Shown: one piece after another, positions 35,482 through 43,660 of the stretch
Layout of the letters: every line of letters starts with the position of its first letter
Numbering within the stretch: the first letter of the stretch is position 1
Source: Streptomyces sp. HUAS YS2
GTDB taxonomy: Bacteria; Actinomycetota; Actinomycetes; Streptomycetales; Streptomycetaceae
Direction: 5' to 3'
Assembly: GCF_033343995.1 (NCBI RefSeq)
Contig: NZ_CP137573.1
Coordinates: 62,001 to 126,000 of the forward strand
Length of the DNA: 64,000 nucleotides
Notes under the pieces: model-generated
Told to the model about the DNA's origin: nothing
What the model saw: only the letters and a program-made list of their open reading frames with translations
Database searches by the model: none
Position numbers and translations under genes: made by a program

Positions 35482-36699
35482 ATGAGTTCCGCGCCCCACC
35501 CCCTGCTGCTGCCCGACGGCGAGCCCGCCGGCCGGGCCTGGACCCTCGATCCGGCGACGAGGCACCTCAACCACGGTTCCTTCGGCGGGGTCCCACGGAT
35601 CGCCCAGCAGGAGCAGCAGCGGCTGCGCGCGGAGATGGAGCGCGCGCCGGTGGTGTGGTTCCCGGCCTTGCCACGCCGGGTCGCGGCGGCCAGGAGGGAA
35701 GTCGCGGAGTTCCTGCGGGTCGAGGCGCGCGACCTCGCCCTCGTCCCCAACGCCAGCGCCGGGGCCAGCGTCGTCTACCACAGCCTGCCGGCCCGGCCGG
35801 GCGGCGAGATCCTCGTCACCGACCACGGCTACGGCGCCGTCACCATGGGCGCCGAGCGGCTGGCCCGGCGCTGGGGCGGCAGTGTCCGCACGGCGCGGGT
35901 TCCGCTCGACGCCTCCGCCGAGCTGGCCACCGCGGCAGTCCTCGCCGAGATCACGGACCGGACAGCACTCATCGTCCTCGACCACATCACGTCGGCAACT
36001 GCCCGCTGGATGCCCGTGGAGCAGATAGGCACCGCTGCCCGGGCGGCCGGCATCCCGCTGCTGATCGACGGCGCGCACGTCCCGGGCCTGGCCGAGGACC
36101 CGCTGGCCGGCCTGGAGTTCGACGTGTGGGTCGGAAACCTGCACAAGTTCGGCTGCGCGCCGCGCGGCGCCTGCGCCCTCGTGGTGCGCAGCGACAGGCG
36201 CGACCTCCTCTACCCGTTGATCGACTCGTGGGGCGCCGAGGCACCCTTCCCCGAGCGCTTCGACACCCAGGGGACCATCGACGTCACCGGCTACCTGGCG
36301 GCGCCGACCTCACTGGACTTCATCGAGGACACCTGGGGCTGGAAGACCGCCCGCAGCTACATGGGTGAACTGGCCGACTACGCCGAGCAGATCATCAGCG
36401 CGGCCTTCACCGAGCTGACAGGCGAATGCTCCACCGTCGACGTCGGCATGCCCGTGAACGCGTTGCGCCTGGTCCGGCTCCCCGACGGCCTGGCGACCAC
36501 CCGCCTGGACGCCGACGCCCTGCGCGACCGCGTGGCTGCCGAACTCGGCGTCGAGGCTGCCTTCACCAGCCTCGGCGGCATCGGGTACTTCAGGCTCTCC
36601 ACCCACGTGTACAACACCGCCGCCGACTACGAGTACTTCGCCGAACGGTGCGTCCCCACGCTGACCGACTGGGCCCGCGAGACCCGCCGCCCGGCCTGA
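35482..36699 (+). CDS. Class V aminotransferase, isopenicillin N epimerase-like
   Basis: 405 aa from ATG 35482. PLP-binding residues are visible: LNHGSFG substrate loop, ASAGASVVYH phosphate pocket, DGAH (D196) that pairs with the pyridine nitrogen, and the Schiff-base lysine in GNLHKFGC (K222). The domain order fits the CefD/cysteine desulfurase-like family. Isopenicillin N epimerase itself is only one member and no beta-lactam genes are near, so the substrate is unknown. An epimerase, desulfurase or decarboxylase is possible. Confidence 0.85.
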   Translation: MSSAPHPLLLPDGEPAGRAWTLDPATRHLNHGSFGGVPRIAQQEQQRLRAEMERAPVVWFPALPRRVAAARREVAEFLRVEARDLALVPNASAGASVVYHSLPARPGGEILVTDHGYGAVTMGAERLARRWGGSVRTARVPLDASAELATAAVLAEITDRTALIVLDHITSATARWMPVEQIGTAARAAGIPLLIDGAHVPGLAEDPLAGLEFDVWVGNLHKFGCAPRGACALVVRSDRRDLLYPLIDSWGAEAPFPERFDTQGTIDVTGYLAAPTSLDFIEDTWGWKTARSYMGELADYAEQIISAAFTELTGECSTVDVGMPVNALRLVRLPDGLATTRLDADALRDRVAAELGVEAAFTSLGGIGYFRLSTHVYNTAADYEYFAERCVPTLTDWARETRRPA

Positions 36700-36831
36700 A
36701 CCGCAACGAGTTGTCGGCGTACGCCTGGACGGGCGTGTCGCTGAGCTTGTGACGCGTTTGGCCGACAGATCGCTCGAGCGGGGCAGCTCTGCAAGCGCCG
36801 TGCCCACCAGCGGTCGCACCCGGGCCCGGAG

Positions 36832-38844
36832 TCAACGTAGGCGGTTGACCAGGGCGAATGCTTCCTCGGTCTTGGGGTGGGTCTTGCCCAGTCGGGTGTC
36901 CAGGATCCGGGCGCCCCGGCGTGCGAGGTCCGGTGCCGTCGGGTCGTTCAGCTGGTGCAGGACCCGGGCCTGGAACAGCAGGACGTACCCGATGTACAAG
37001 TGGTCCGGCGCGTAGCTGGCCTCGCGGATCCGCAGCGCCCGCGAGATCAGCGGCACTGCCGTGGCGTAGTCGCCGAGGTCGACGTGGACGTTCGCCAGCG
37101 CCACCAGGTCGAAGCTCACGTACGGGTCGTTCGGCCCGTACGCCGCCTCGTCGATCCGCAGTGCCCGCTCGGCCAGCGGCTGCGCCGCACTGTGCTCGTC
37201 GAGGTTGCACAATATCCGCGCCAGCGTGGCCAGATCCGTGGCGATGGCGGGACTGTTCGCCGGCAGGCAGGAATCGTGGAGGCGCAGTGCGCGTTCGGCC
37301 AACGGACGCGCTCTCTCCGGCGCTCCGAGGTCCCGGTGGATCTGCGCCAGAGTGATCAGGTCGAAGCCGACCTCCGCATTCCGGCCGCCGAGCGACTCGT
37401 CGATCGCGAGGGCACGTTCGCACAGGGGCAGCGCGACCGAGTAGTCCCCGATCTGGATGAGGAACTCCGACGCCCGCCTCAGCAGCACCGCAGTTTCAGC
37501 GGCGCATTCCGCCGGTGGGTCGTCCTTGGTCAGCGCGATGACGTGCGGCAGCAGCTTCTGCCAGCGCGGCCGCGCATCGGGTTCTGCGTGGATGTCCTGC
37601 GGCACGGCCGCGAGCAACGCACGACAGAGCAGGACCCGAGCTTCGTTGAGCACGGGGTCCGGCGTCGCGGCCCGGATCGCCGCCTGAACCAACCGGTGCA
37701 GCATCAGGGAGGCGTCCCCGCGCCGCGCGAGACCGAGACCGGCCAGGGCGCCGACCGTCGTGTTCCATGCCAGCGGGTCGCCTGCGGGTACGTTCAGCAG
37801 GTCGGGGCTGCCGGTGAACAGGTCCAGCGGGATCGGCTCCGGCGCCAGCAGGGCACAAAGCTCCAGCAGCCGTACGGCCTGGGGTTGTTCCGTCTCCAGC
37901 CTCCGCACGCTGAGCTGCCACAAGGTCGCGACCACCACCGCCGGCCGGTCGGCGAGCTCGCCCTGCCCGATCATGTCCTCCAGCCGGGACGTGAGCAGGG
38001 AGAGGTACTCCTCGGGCGCCGTTTGGTTGTAGCCCATGTACCCGGCTGCCTGCTCCAATGCCAGTGGTAGATCCCCGAGTTGCTCGGAGATCCTGTCCGC
38101 CACGGGCGCGGTCATGCCAGGAATACGCCGGACCAGCAGCTCGACCGATTCCCGCCTGGTGAACACATCCAGGTCGATGACGTCGGCTCTGCTCGACCAG
38201 CCGCTGACTCGGGTCGTGACGATGACATGGCCGCTGCCCGCCAGGCCGCCCGACGGCAGCGCGTGCGTGAGCGTGCCGGGCTTCTCCCCGTTGTCGAAGA
38301 TGATCAGCCAGGGCCTGCGGTCCAGCAGCTTGCCGTACACCCTGGGAATGGCCTGGTCGGAGTTCACGTCCGTCAGTCCCAGTTCGCCGGCGAGCGCCAC
38401 GAACTGCGGTGCCACCAGATCGGGATGCTCGGCGTCCACGAACGCGACAAACCGATACTTCGACAGGTGGCGGTACGCGTACTCGACCGCGAGCTGGGTC
38501 TTGCCCACGCCACCCAGCCCGTGCACGGCCAGCATCGCGACGTCGTTCATCGAGGTGAGACGTTGCCGCAACTCCCGGAGCGTGGCGTCACGGCCGGTGA
38601 AGTGGGTGTTGCGCGGCGGCAGTCGGTACGCGAAAGGCGTGGGCGGGGCCTGCGTACGGCGGGGAGTCTGCCACAGCCCGATCAGGGCCAAGGGTACGAG
38701 GATGAGGAGCACCACCCACGGGTGGACACGCACATGGTCGAGCGGCCCTGGCCAACGGCTTTGACCGGAAGCCGCGTTGAAGGCGAGGCTCCCGACGAAC
38801 AGCACGAGCAAACCGGCCACAGCGCTGACCAGCGTGCGCCACAT
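36832..38844 (-). CDS. Membrane-anchored STAND NTPase with TPR domain
   Basis: 670 aa. Two N-terminal hydrophobic helices (about 4-22 and 43-58) precede an NB-ARC-like NTPase: P-loop GLGGVGKTQ (109-117), Walker B PWLIIFDN, and sensor LPLALEQAAGYM. From about residue 450 a tetratricopeptide array has repeats such as ALPLCERALAIDESLG and ARPLAERALRLHDS. STAND proteins act as ligand-triggered switches in signalling or defence. With no effector domain fused, this one may recruit a partner through its TPRs. It resembles the FxsT-type proteins of streptomycetes. It is monocistronic. Confidence 0.8.
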   Translation of the reverse strand: MWRTLVSAVAGLLVLFVGSLAFNAASGQSRWPGPLDHVRVHPWVVLLILVPLALIGLWQTPRRTQAPPTPFAYRLPPRNTHFTGRDATLRELRQRLTSMNDVAMLAVHGLGGVGKTQLAVEYAYRHLSKYRFVAFVDAEHPDLVAPQFVALAGELGLTDVNSDQAIPRVYGKLLDRRPWLIIFDNGEKPGTLTHALPSGGLAGSGHVIVTTRVSGWSSRADVIDLDVFTRRESVELLVRRIPGMTAPVADRISEQLGDLPLALEQAAGYMGYNQTAPEEYLSLLTSRLEDMIGQGELADRPAVVVATLWQLSVRRLETEQPQAVRLLELCALLAPEPIPLDLFTGSPDLLNVPAGDPLAWNTTVGALAGLGLARRGDASLMLHRLVQAAIRAATPDPVLNEARVLLCRALLAAVPQDIHAEPDARPRWQKLLPHVIALTKDDPPAECAAETAVLLRRASEFLIQIGDYSVALPLCERALAIDESLGGRNAEVGFDLITLAQIHRDLGAPERARPLAERALRLHDSCLPANSPAIATDLATLARILCNLDEHSAAQPLAERALRIDEAAYGPNDPYVSFDLVALANVHVDLGDYATAVPLISRALRIREASYAPDHLYIGYVLLFQARVLHQLNDPTAPDLARRGARILDTRLGKTHPKTEEAFALVNRLR

Positions 38845-39013
38845 GGCTCCCTCTTCGGTAGGGCGGCGACCGTGTCAATCAACAGCCCCTGATCCTATCC
38901 CCGGAGCCGTACCGCGCGAGGGGTGTCGTCCCGCGTCGACGGTCCGGCTCTCCGAGGCGTCCTCGATCAGAAGGCGGCGAGCGGCGTCGTGCCCCTGCTC
39001 GGGCATCGCCGGG

Positions 39014-39457
39014 TCAGTGCCAGTCGCTGATCTTCACGTCGCGCGGGGCGGGGGCGCCTTCCCCGGTCTCGAGGAGCTGCTTGAGGCTCATCAGGAAAGT
39101 GCCCCACTTGGTGCTGCAGTGGTACATGAACTCGGCCGGATCACGCCAGCCCTCGTGCCTGAACAGCACGATGGTGTAGTCGCCGTCCTGACGCAGGTCC
39201 CACTGCACGCTCGTGCCGACCCACTCCGGCGGTCCGTCCACGACGTCCCAGCGCACGAGCCGGCCCGGATCGAGTTCGGTGACCTTCATGTCGAACCCGC
39301 CCGGACCGAACCGGAACTCGATCACGCCGCCGAGGTCGGTCTGCCCCGACGTCTTCTCCGTCCACCAGCCGGACAGGCCGTCCAGGGTGGTGAGCGCGTC
39401 GTACACCTGCTCCGGAGAGGAGTGCTCGACGCCGATGCGGTGAAGGATGTCTGACAT
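39014..39457 (-). CDS. SRPBCC (AHSA1-like) domain protein
   Basis: 147 aa from ATG 39457. The START/Bet v1-like pattern is clear: SSPEQVYDALTTLDGLSGWW, GGVIEFRFGPGGFDM, LDPGRLVRWDVV, and the C-terminal SLKQLLETGEG. Such proteins bind hydrophobic ligands or assist Hsp90-like ATPases; no ligand can be named. It is the last gene of a three-gene operon with an ArsR regulator and another SRPBCC protein, with a 14-nt gap to the ArsR gene. Confidence 0.85.
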   Translation of the reverse strand: MSDILHRIGVEHSSPEQVYDALTTLDGLSGWWTEKTSGQTDLGGVIEFRFGPGGFDMKVTELDPGRLVRWDVVDGPPEWVGTSVQWDLRQDGDYTIVLFRHEGWRDPAEFMYHCSTKWGTFLMSLKQLLETGEGAPAPRDVKISDWH

Positions 39458-39471
39458 CTCCGTGTTCCCTT

Positions 39472-39834
39472 CTACTGCGCCTTCTCGGTCTCGTTGTTCG
39501 TGTCCTTGCCGCGCTGGATCGTCTCGGCGATGCGCTTGATGCGCTGGAGACGGGAGTCCCAGGCGCTGCCGACGTCGGCGAGCTGGGCGACGGCGCGCGC
39601 GAGCTGGGCCTGATCCACGTGGAAGCGCTTCTCGCGGCCGGCTGTGGTCGCGCGGACGAGGCCGACCCGGTCGAGGACGACGAGGTGCTTCGCCACGGCC
39701 TGACGGGACACCGGCAGCTGCTCGCTCAGGCTGGTCGCCGTCCCACTGCCTTCGCTCAGCAGCAGGTCGAGCATCCGGCGCCGGGTCGGGTCACCGACCG
39801 CCGACCAGAGGTCGTCGTCCACCATCACGCTCAT
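39472..39834 (-). CDS. ArsR-family regulator
   Basis: 120 aa. A winged helix-turn-helix covers about residues 6-85 (WSAVGDPTRRRMLDLLL, then TSLSEQLPVSRQAVAKHLVVLDRVGLV). There is no CxxC metal site in the recognition helix, so metal sensing is not supported. In this common SRPBCC-ArsR-SRPBCC arrangement the regulator acts with its neighbours in detecting organic ligands. The GTG/ATG start overlaps the upstream gene by 4 nt (ATGA), giving coupled translation. It probably binds the twin dyads at 40307-40367. Confidence 0.9.
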   Translation of the reverse strand: MSVMVDDDLWSAVGDPTRRRMLDLLLSEGSGTATSLSEQLPVSRQAVAKHLVVLDRVGLVRATTAGREKRFHVDQAQLARAVAQLADVGSAWDSRLQRIKRIAETIQRGKDTNNETEKAQ

Positions 39835-40292
39835 CCACCCGCTCCGACCTTCGCGGCGTACACCGGCAGCCGCGGCAGGTAGAAGTCCCAGCCGGTGCTG
39901 TGCTCGGCGTACTTGGCAGCCACCTTCGCCTCGTCCCAGCCGCGCTCACGAAAGCCGCTCTCGGTCATCCGCAGGATCGTGCCCGCCCCGGAGGGCTCGA
40001 TCTCGAAGACGACCAGGTTGGAGTTGCCCGGGGCGGCCGACTCCCCCTCCTCGTGGGTCCACCGGAAGGAGAAGAGCCTCGGCGGCACGGCGTCGACGAC
40101 GGTGAACTGCACCCAGGTGCCGCCCTGTGAGCAGTCCCCGAAGCCGATCCGCCCCGCTCCCCCGGGAACGGCCGGGAACTCCGCCTCATCCGGCCACCAC
40201 TCGCGCAGGTGCTCGGGACTGCTCACCACGTCGAAGACCACCTCCGGTGAGGCGTCGATACGGATCTCCCGCTCGATCGTTCCGAATTCCAT
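39831..40292 (-). CDS. SRPBCC (AHSA1-like) domain protein
   Basis: 153 aa from ATG 40292. SPEVVFDVVSSPEHLREWWP, FGDCSQGGTWVQFTVVD, RLFSFRWTHEEGES and FLPRLPVYAAKVG place it in the AHSA1 group. It is the first gene of the operon, and the ArsR gene starts inside its stop codon. Likely a ligand-binding partner in the system that the ArsR protein controls. Confidence 0.85.
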   Translation of the reverse strand: MEFGTIEREIRIDASPEVVFDVVSSPEHLREWWPDEAEFPAVPGGAGRIGFGDCSQGGTWVQFTVVDAVPPRLFSFRWTHEEGESAAPGNSNLVVFEIEPSGAGTILRMTESGFRERGWDEAKVAAKYAEHSTGWDFYLPRLPVYAAKVGAGG

Positions 40293-40306
40293 GCCCGCAA
40301 CCTTCC

Positions 40307-40367
40307 GCAACGTTTGGTTGCGTATCAGCCTAGCCGACCGCTCCGGCATGAGCAACCATTGGTTGCG
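40307..40367 (-). promoter_or_regulatory. Twin dyads upstream of the ArsR operon
   Basis: Two 16-bp sites, GCAACGTTTGGTTGCG (40307-40322) and GCAACCATTGGTTGCG (40352-40367), differ only in their centres. Their centres are 45 bp apart. They sit just upstream of the first SRPBCC start, which is the place for autoregulation by the ArsR protein. Binding is inferred. Confidence 0.65.
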
Positions 40368-40547
40368 CAATGGTGTGACCGGGTTCGGCGCCCTGGAGCG
40401 CGAAGTACGACCGTCCTCCTGGGACAGCGGCCTCTCGGTCACACCGCCTCGGGCCCTGCGCCTGCCCGCCGGTCAGCAGGAGTGAGAGCGCCCTCGGAGG
40501 CCCCGCGCGAGTACGGCGCGGAGCGGGAACCCTTGGTGCTTGTCCGC

Positions 40548-41534
40548 TCAGGTCCCGGCCAGCAGGGAGTGTCCCAGCGGCGTGAGGCTGTGGAGCACGG
40601 CGGTACCGGTGCGGACCGTGTCGATCAGGCCCGCGTCGCGCAGAACGCCCGCGTGCTGGCTGGCCGCGGCGAGGGAGACGCCGGCACGTTCGGCCAGGGC
40701 CGTGGTCGTGGCCGGCGTGCGCAGCAGTGCGAGGACTTTCGCCCGGGTGCGGCCCAGCAGCGCCCCCAGTGCTTCCGGCCTGCTGTCCGCCCGTTCGCGG
40801 CGGCACATGGGGTAGACGAGGACGGTCGCGGTCTCAGGGCGGTACATCACCAAGGGGCCGGTGGCGAACCACGAGGGCACCAGGAGCAGTCCACGGCCGC
40901 ACAGCGGAATGTCGTATGTGGAGGGTGAGGGAAGGTGCAGGGTGGGCGGCTCCCATCGCCAGGTGGTGCCCAGGGTGGTCAGAAGGGCGTCGACACCCCC
41001 GCGCAGCAGCATCTCGGCCCGTAGCGCGCGATCGGTCAGCGCGTCGCTGCGGATCCTCGGCCACAGCGGAGCGATCGACGCGTCGAAGTAGCGCCGAGTG
41101 TCGCTCGCCAGGGTCCGCCGCGCGGCCGGTGAGCCCTGGGCGAGCTCGTGCGCCCATTTGCCGGGCGCGGCCAGGGCGCCGTTCCAGCCCGAGGCGTCCG
41201 GGATCCCGAGATCGGTCGCCAACTGCGCCGTGGGAGTCGAGGCGGCTAGGTCGAGCGCGGCGTGGAAGTCGTGCACCGCCGGCTGCAGGAAGAAGTCCGG
41301 CACAAAACCCTGCCCGGTGACCAGTTCGGCCAGGACGCCCGCCTGCGCGGTCGCGCCCACACTGTGGGAGCGGCGCCACTGCTCCACGGCCGGGTGCAGC
41401 CTGCCGGTGCCGCGGCCGTTGTGTGCGTGGCGCAGGCCCAGGCGCAGGCTCAGCGCGGTCTCCGAGAGCGCATTGGCCGCCGGAGCGAGGGTGATCTGTC
41501 GCAGGTCGGCGGCGGTGAAGTGTAGGCGGATCAC
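40548..41534 (-). CDS. ArsR-like winged-helix regulator with N-terminal DUF5937-type domain
   Basis: 328 aa from GTG 41534. The first 170 residues are a helical sensing domain (LHFTAADLRQITLA). The C-terminal 80 form a winged helix (ALGALLGRTRAKVLALLRT, then TALAERAGVSLAAASQHAGVLRDAGLI). It has no visible metal-binding cysteines. It is divergent from the secreted SMP-30-like gene at 41777 with about 240 bp between. It may control that gene. Confidence 0.8.
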   Translation of the reverse strand: MIRLHFTAADLRQITLAPAANALSETALSLRLGLRHAHNGRGTGRLHPAVEQWRRSHSVGATAQAGVLAELVTGQGFVPDFFLQPAVHDFHAALDLAASTPTAQLATDLGIPDASGWNGALAAPGKWAHELAQGSPAARRTLASDTRRYFDASIAPLWPRIRSDALTDRALRAEMLLRGGVDALLTTLGTTWRWEPPTLHLPSPSTYDIPLCGRGLLLVPSWFATGPLVMYRPETATVLVYPMCRRERADSRPEALGALLGRTRAKVLALLRTPATTTALAERAGVSLAAASQHAGVLRDAGLIDTVRTGTAVLHSLTPLGHSLLAGT

Positions 41535-41776
41535 GCCAACCGATTATCGGCCCGTCGGACCCTTTCGCACAGGGGTGAAAGGCAGTGCGCCGCGCGGAAG
41601 GACAGGCCAGGCTCCGGGTGTCCGTCCAGCCGACCTGCCCGCCCCACCCGCCCCACCCGGCCGACCCGCCCTGCCGGCCGACAGGCCCGACCGGCGGGCC
41701 CGGCCGAACCGCCTGGTCGATCCGCCTGCTCGATCCGCCTGGCCGATCGGTCCACCCCGTCGAAAGGAACGCAACG

Positions 41777-42742
41777 ATGCCCCGCAACCGCAACCATGTC
41801 CGTACGGCCTGCCTCGCCGCCGCAGCCGTGTTCACCACCGTGTGCGCGGCGCCCGGCCCGGCCGCAGCCCGGGACCTGCCCGACACGTACGTCGTCTCGC
41901 GGCAACCCGGTGTCCTGCCCGAGGGGATCACCATCGCCCCGGGCGGCACGATGTACGTCTCGTCCGACGGTACCGGCGCCCTGTACCGCGGCCACATCGG
42001 CGACCCGGCCCTCACCACCTTTCCCGCCCGCGGCCTGGAGGACCGTCCCAGCTCACTCGGCGTTCACACCGATCGCGCGGGACGCGTCCTCTCCGTGGGC
42101 GGCGCCACGCTGACCGTCCACGACGGCCACGGCCGGCTGCTGGCCACCCGCACCGCCCGCAGCGGACCGCTCGGTGCTCCCCACCTCAACGACCTCGTCG
42201 TGACGAAGGACGCCGTGTACGTGACCGACTGGGCCAACCCCGTCATCCACCGGGCACAGCTGAAGGGCGGCATCGTCGGCCCGCTCGAACCCTGGCTCGA
42301 CATACGCAGCGCCCTCCCCCAGTTCCCGGCACAATACTGGCTGTTGAACGGCATCGTCGCGAACGAGGACGGCACCGCCCTGCTGGTGGCGTCCAACGGA
42401 ACCGAGGCGGTCTGGCGGATCGGCACGGCCGATAAGGAGATCGACCAACTCTCCCTCGACGAGCCGTCCTTCGGCCCCGACGGCATGGTTCTGCACGGCC
42501 ACACCCTCTACTCCGTGCTCAACTACGGCGCACCGCACGGCGTCTACATCGCCGAACTGGACGACGACCTGCGCACGGGCAAGGTCACCCATCGCATCAC
42601 CGGGGAGCGCTTCGACCTGCCGACCACCCTCGCGCGCCACGGGTGCCGCCTCTACGTCGTCAACAGCCAGCTGGACCAGCCGCCGGGCCGCCCGCCGTAC
42701 ACGGTGAGCGCGATCGACGACCCCACGTGCGACACCCCTTGA
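41777..42742 (+). CDS. Secreted SMP-30/gluconolactonase-like beta-propeller
   Basis: 321 aa from ATG 41777 (GAAAGGAACG upstream). The signal peptide is about 1-34 (TACLAAAAVFTTVCAAPGPAAA). The rest shows propeller blades: PEGITIAPGGTMYVSSDGTG, LNDLVVTKDAVYVTDWANP, LLNGIVANEDGTALLVASN, and FGPDGMVLHGHTLYSVLNYG. SMP-30-like proteins hydrolyse lactones or bind ligands; the calcium-binding residues cannot all be placed. It lies divergent from an ArsR-like regulator. The upstream 130 bp are a low-complexity tract with short repeats (GATCCGCCTG). Confidence 0.75.
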   Translation: MPRNRNHVRTACLAAAAVFTTVCAAPGPAAARDLPDTYVVSRQPGVLPEGITIAPGGTMYVSSDGTGALYRGHIGDPALTTFPARGLEDRPSSLGVHTDRAGRVLSVGGATLTVHDGHGRLLATRTARSGPLGAPHLNDLVVTKDAVYVTDWANPVIHRAQLKGGIVGPLEPWLDIRSALPQFPAQYWLLNGIVANEDGTALLVASNGTEAVWRIGTADKEIDQLSLDEPSFGPDGMVLHGHTLYSVLNYGAPHGVYIAELDDDLRTGKVTHRITGERFDLPTTLARHGCRLYVVNSQLDQPPGRPPYTVSAIDDPTCDTP

Positions 42743-42745
42743 TGA

Positions 42746-42786
42746 CACGACAGCGTGACCGGGCCCGGCAACGGGGCCGTTCGTGT
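42746..42786. terminator. Convergent stem-loop between SMP-30-like and VOC genes
   Basis: CACGA...TCGTG outer arms enclose GGCCC/GGGCC. It sits directly after one stop and before the opposite gene's stop, so it could serve both. There is no T-run. Confidence 0.4.
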
Positions 42787-42820
42787 TCCGAATTCTTTGC
42801 GCGTCAGCCGTGAAGAGCCG

Positions 42821-43261
42821 CTAGCCGATCTGTTCGGCCAGGGCCAGGATGATGCCTGAAGGGCCGCGGAGGTAACAGAGGCGGTAGATGTCCTTGTACT
42901 GCGCTACCTCGCCGAGCAGTTCGGCGCCATGAGCGCGCAGGCGGGCGATGGTGTCGTCGATGTCGTCGACGGCGAACATGACCCGGTGCAGGCCCAGCGT
43001 GTTCGGCGCCGGGTGGTGCGAAGCGTCACCGATCGCCGCGGGACGGTGGTACTGCGCGAGCTCCAGCTTGCTGTGGCCGTCCGGAGTCCGCATCATCGCC
43101 ATGTCACTGCGAACTCCGTCGAGCCCGACGGCCTGGTCCGCGAAGAGGCCCTCGATCTGCGCCCTGCCTTCGACCTCCATGCCAAGTTCGGTGAAGAAGG
43201 CGACGGCGGCGTCCAGGTCTTCGACAACGATGCCCACGTTGTCCATCCTCTGAAGCGTCAT
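42821..43261 (-). CDS. VOC-family (glyoxalase/bleomycin-resistance fold) protein
   Basis: 146 aa from ATG 43261, preceded by GAGGGAGAA. Two beta-alpha-beta-beta-beta modules: RMDNVGIVVEDLDAAVAFFTE and LGLHRVMFAVDDIDDTIARL. The metal-ligand positions (His in the second half, Glu at the end) look partly conserved, but an enzyme activity cannot be assigned. Possible roles are isomerase, dioxygenase or drug-binding protein. It is monocistronic. Confidence 0.85.
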   Translation of the reverse strand: MTLQRMDNVGIVVEDLDAAVAFFTELGMEVEGRAQIEGLFADQAVGLDGVRSDMAMMRTPDGHSKLELAQYHRPAAIGDASHHPAPNTLGLHRVMFAVDDIDDTIARLRAHGAELLGEVAQYKDIYRLCYLRGPSGIILALAEQIG

Positions 43262-43660
43262 GACGGTTCTCCCTCTGCGTTGCGGCAGCCCTTTGGAACC
43301 ACCGGTATACCGAGGAAGGAGCCAGCGGCCATTCCCGACACCCATGAATGGGCCGAGTTCCTGAGGCCCCTTTCTGGCCTCGGCCTGAGTGCCGACCTCA
43401 CAGAACGAGAACCATCGGGCCAAGGGAGACGATCTGAACCAGGGAGGGCCTCCGATGTCACTGGAGATACTCCCCGACCGAGACGGGCGGGAAGTTGTCT
43501 TCGAGCGACGCGCCATCGGCTCATGAACCGCCTCAAGGCGATCGGGCACGGGACAGCGACGTGGCCTGACACCCCACGTCGCTTCCGCCGGCCGAGCACG
43601 TGATCAGCTGTTGGACCCGCAGAACATCCGACAGGCAGGCACTAGCCCGATGCCTTGCGA
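43262..43660. other. No supported gene
   Basis: Only arginine-rich shadow frames are found between the VOC gene and the protease gene. No repeats or hairpins of note. Confidence 0.5.

Noticed and set aside
36877-38070. A 397-codon plus-strand frame
   Set aside because: It is antisense to the STAND NTPase/TPR gene.
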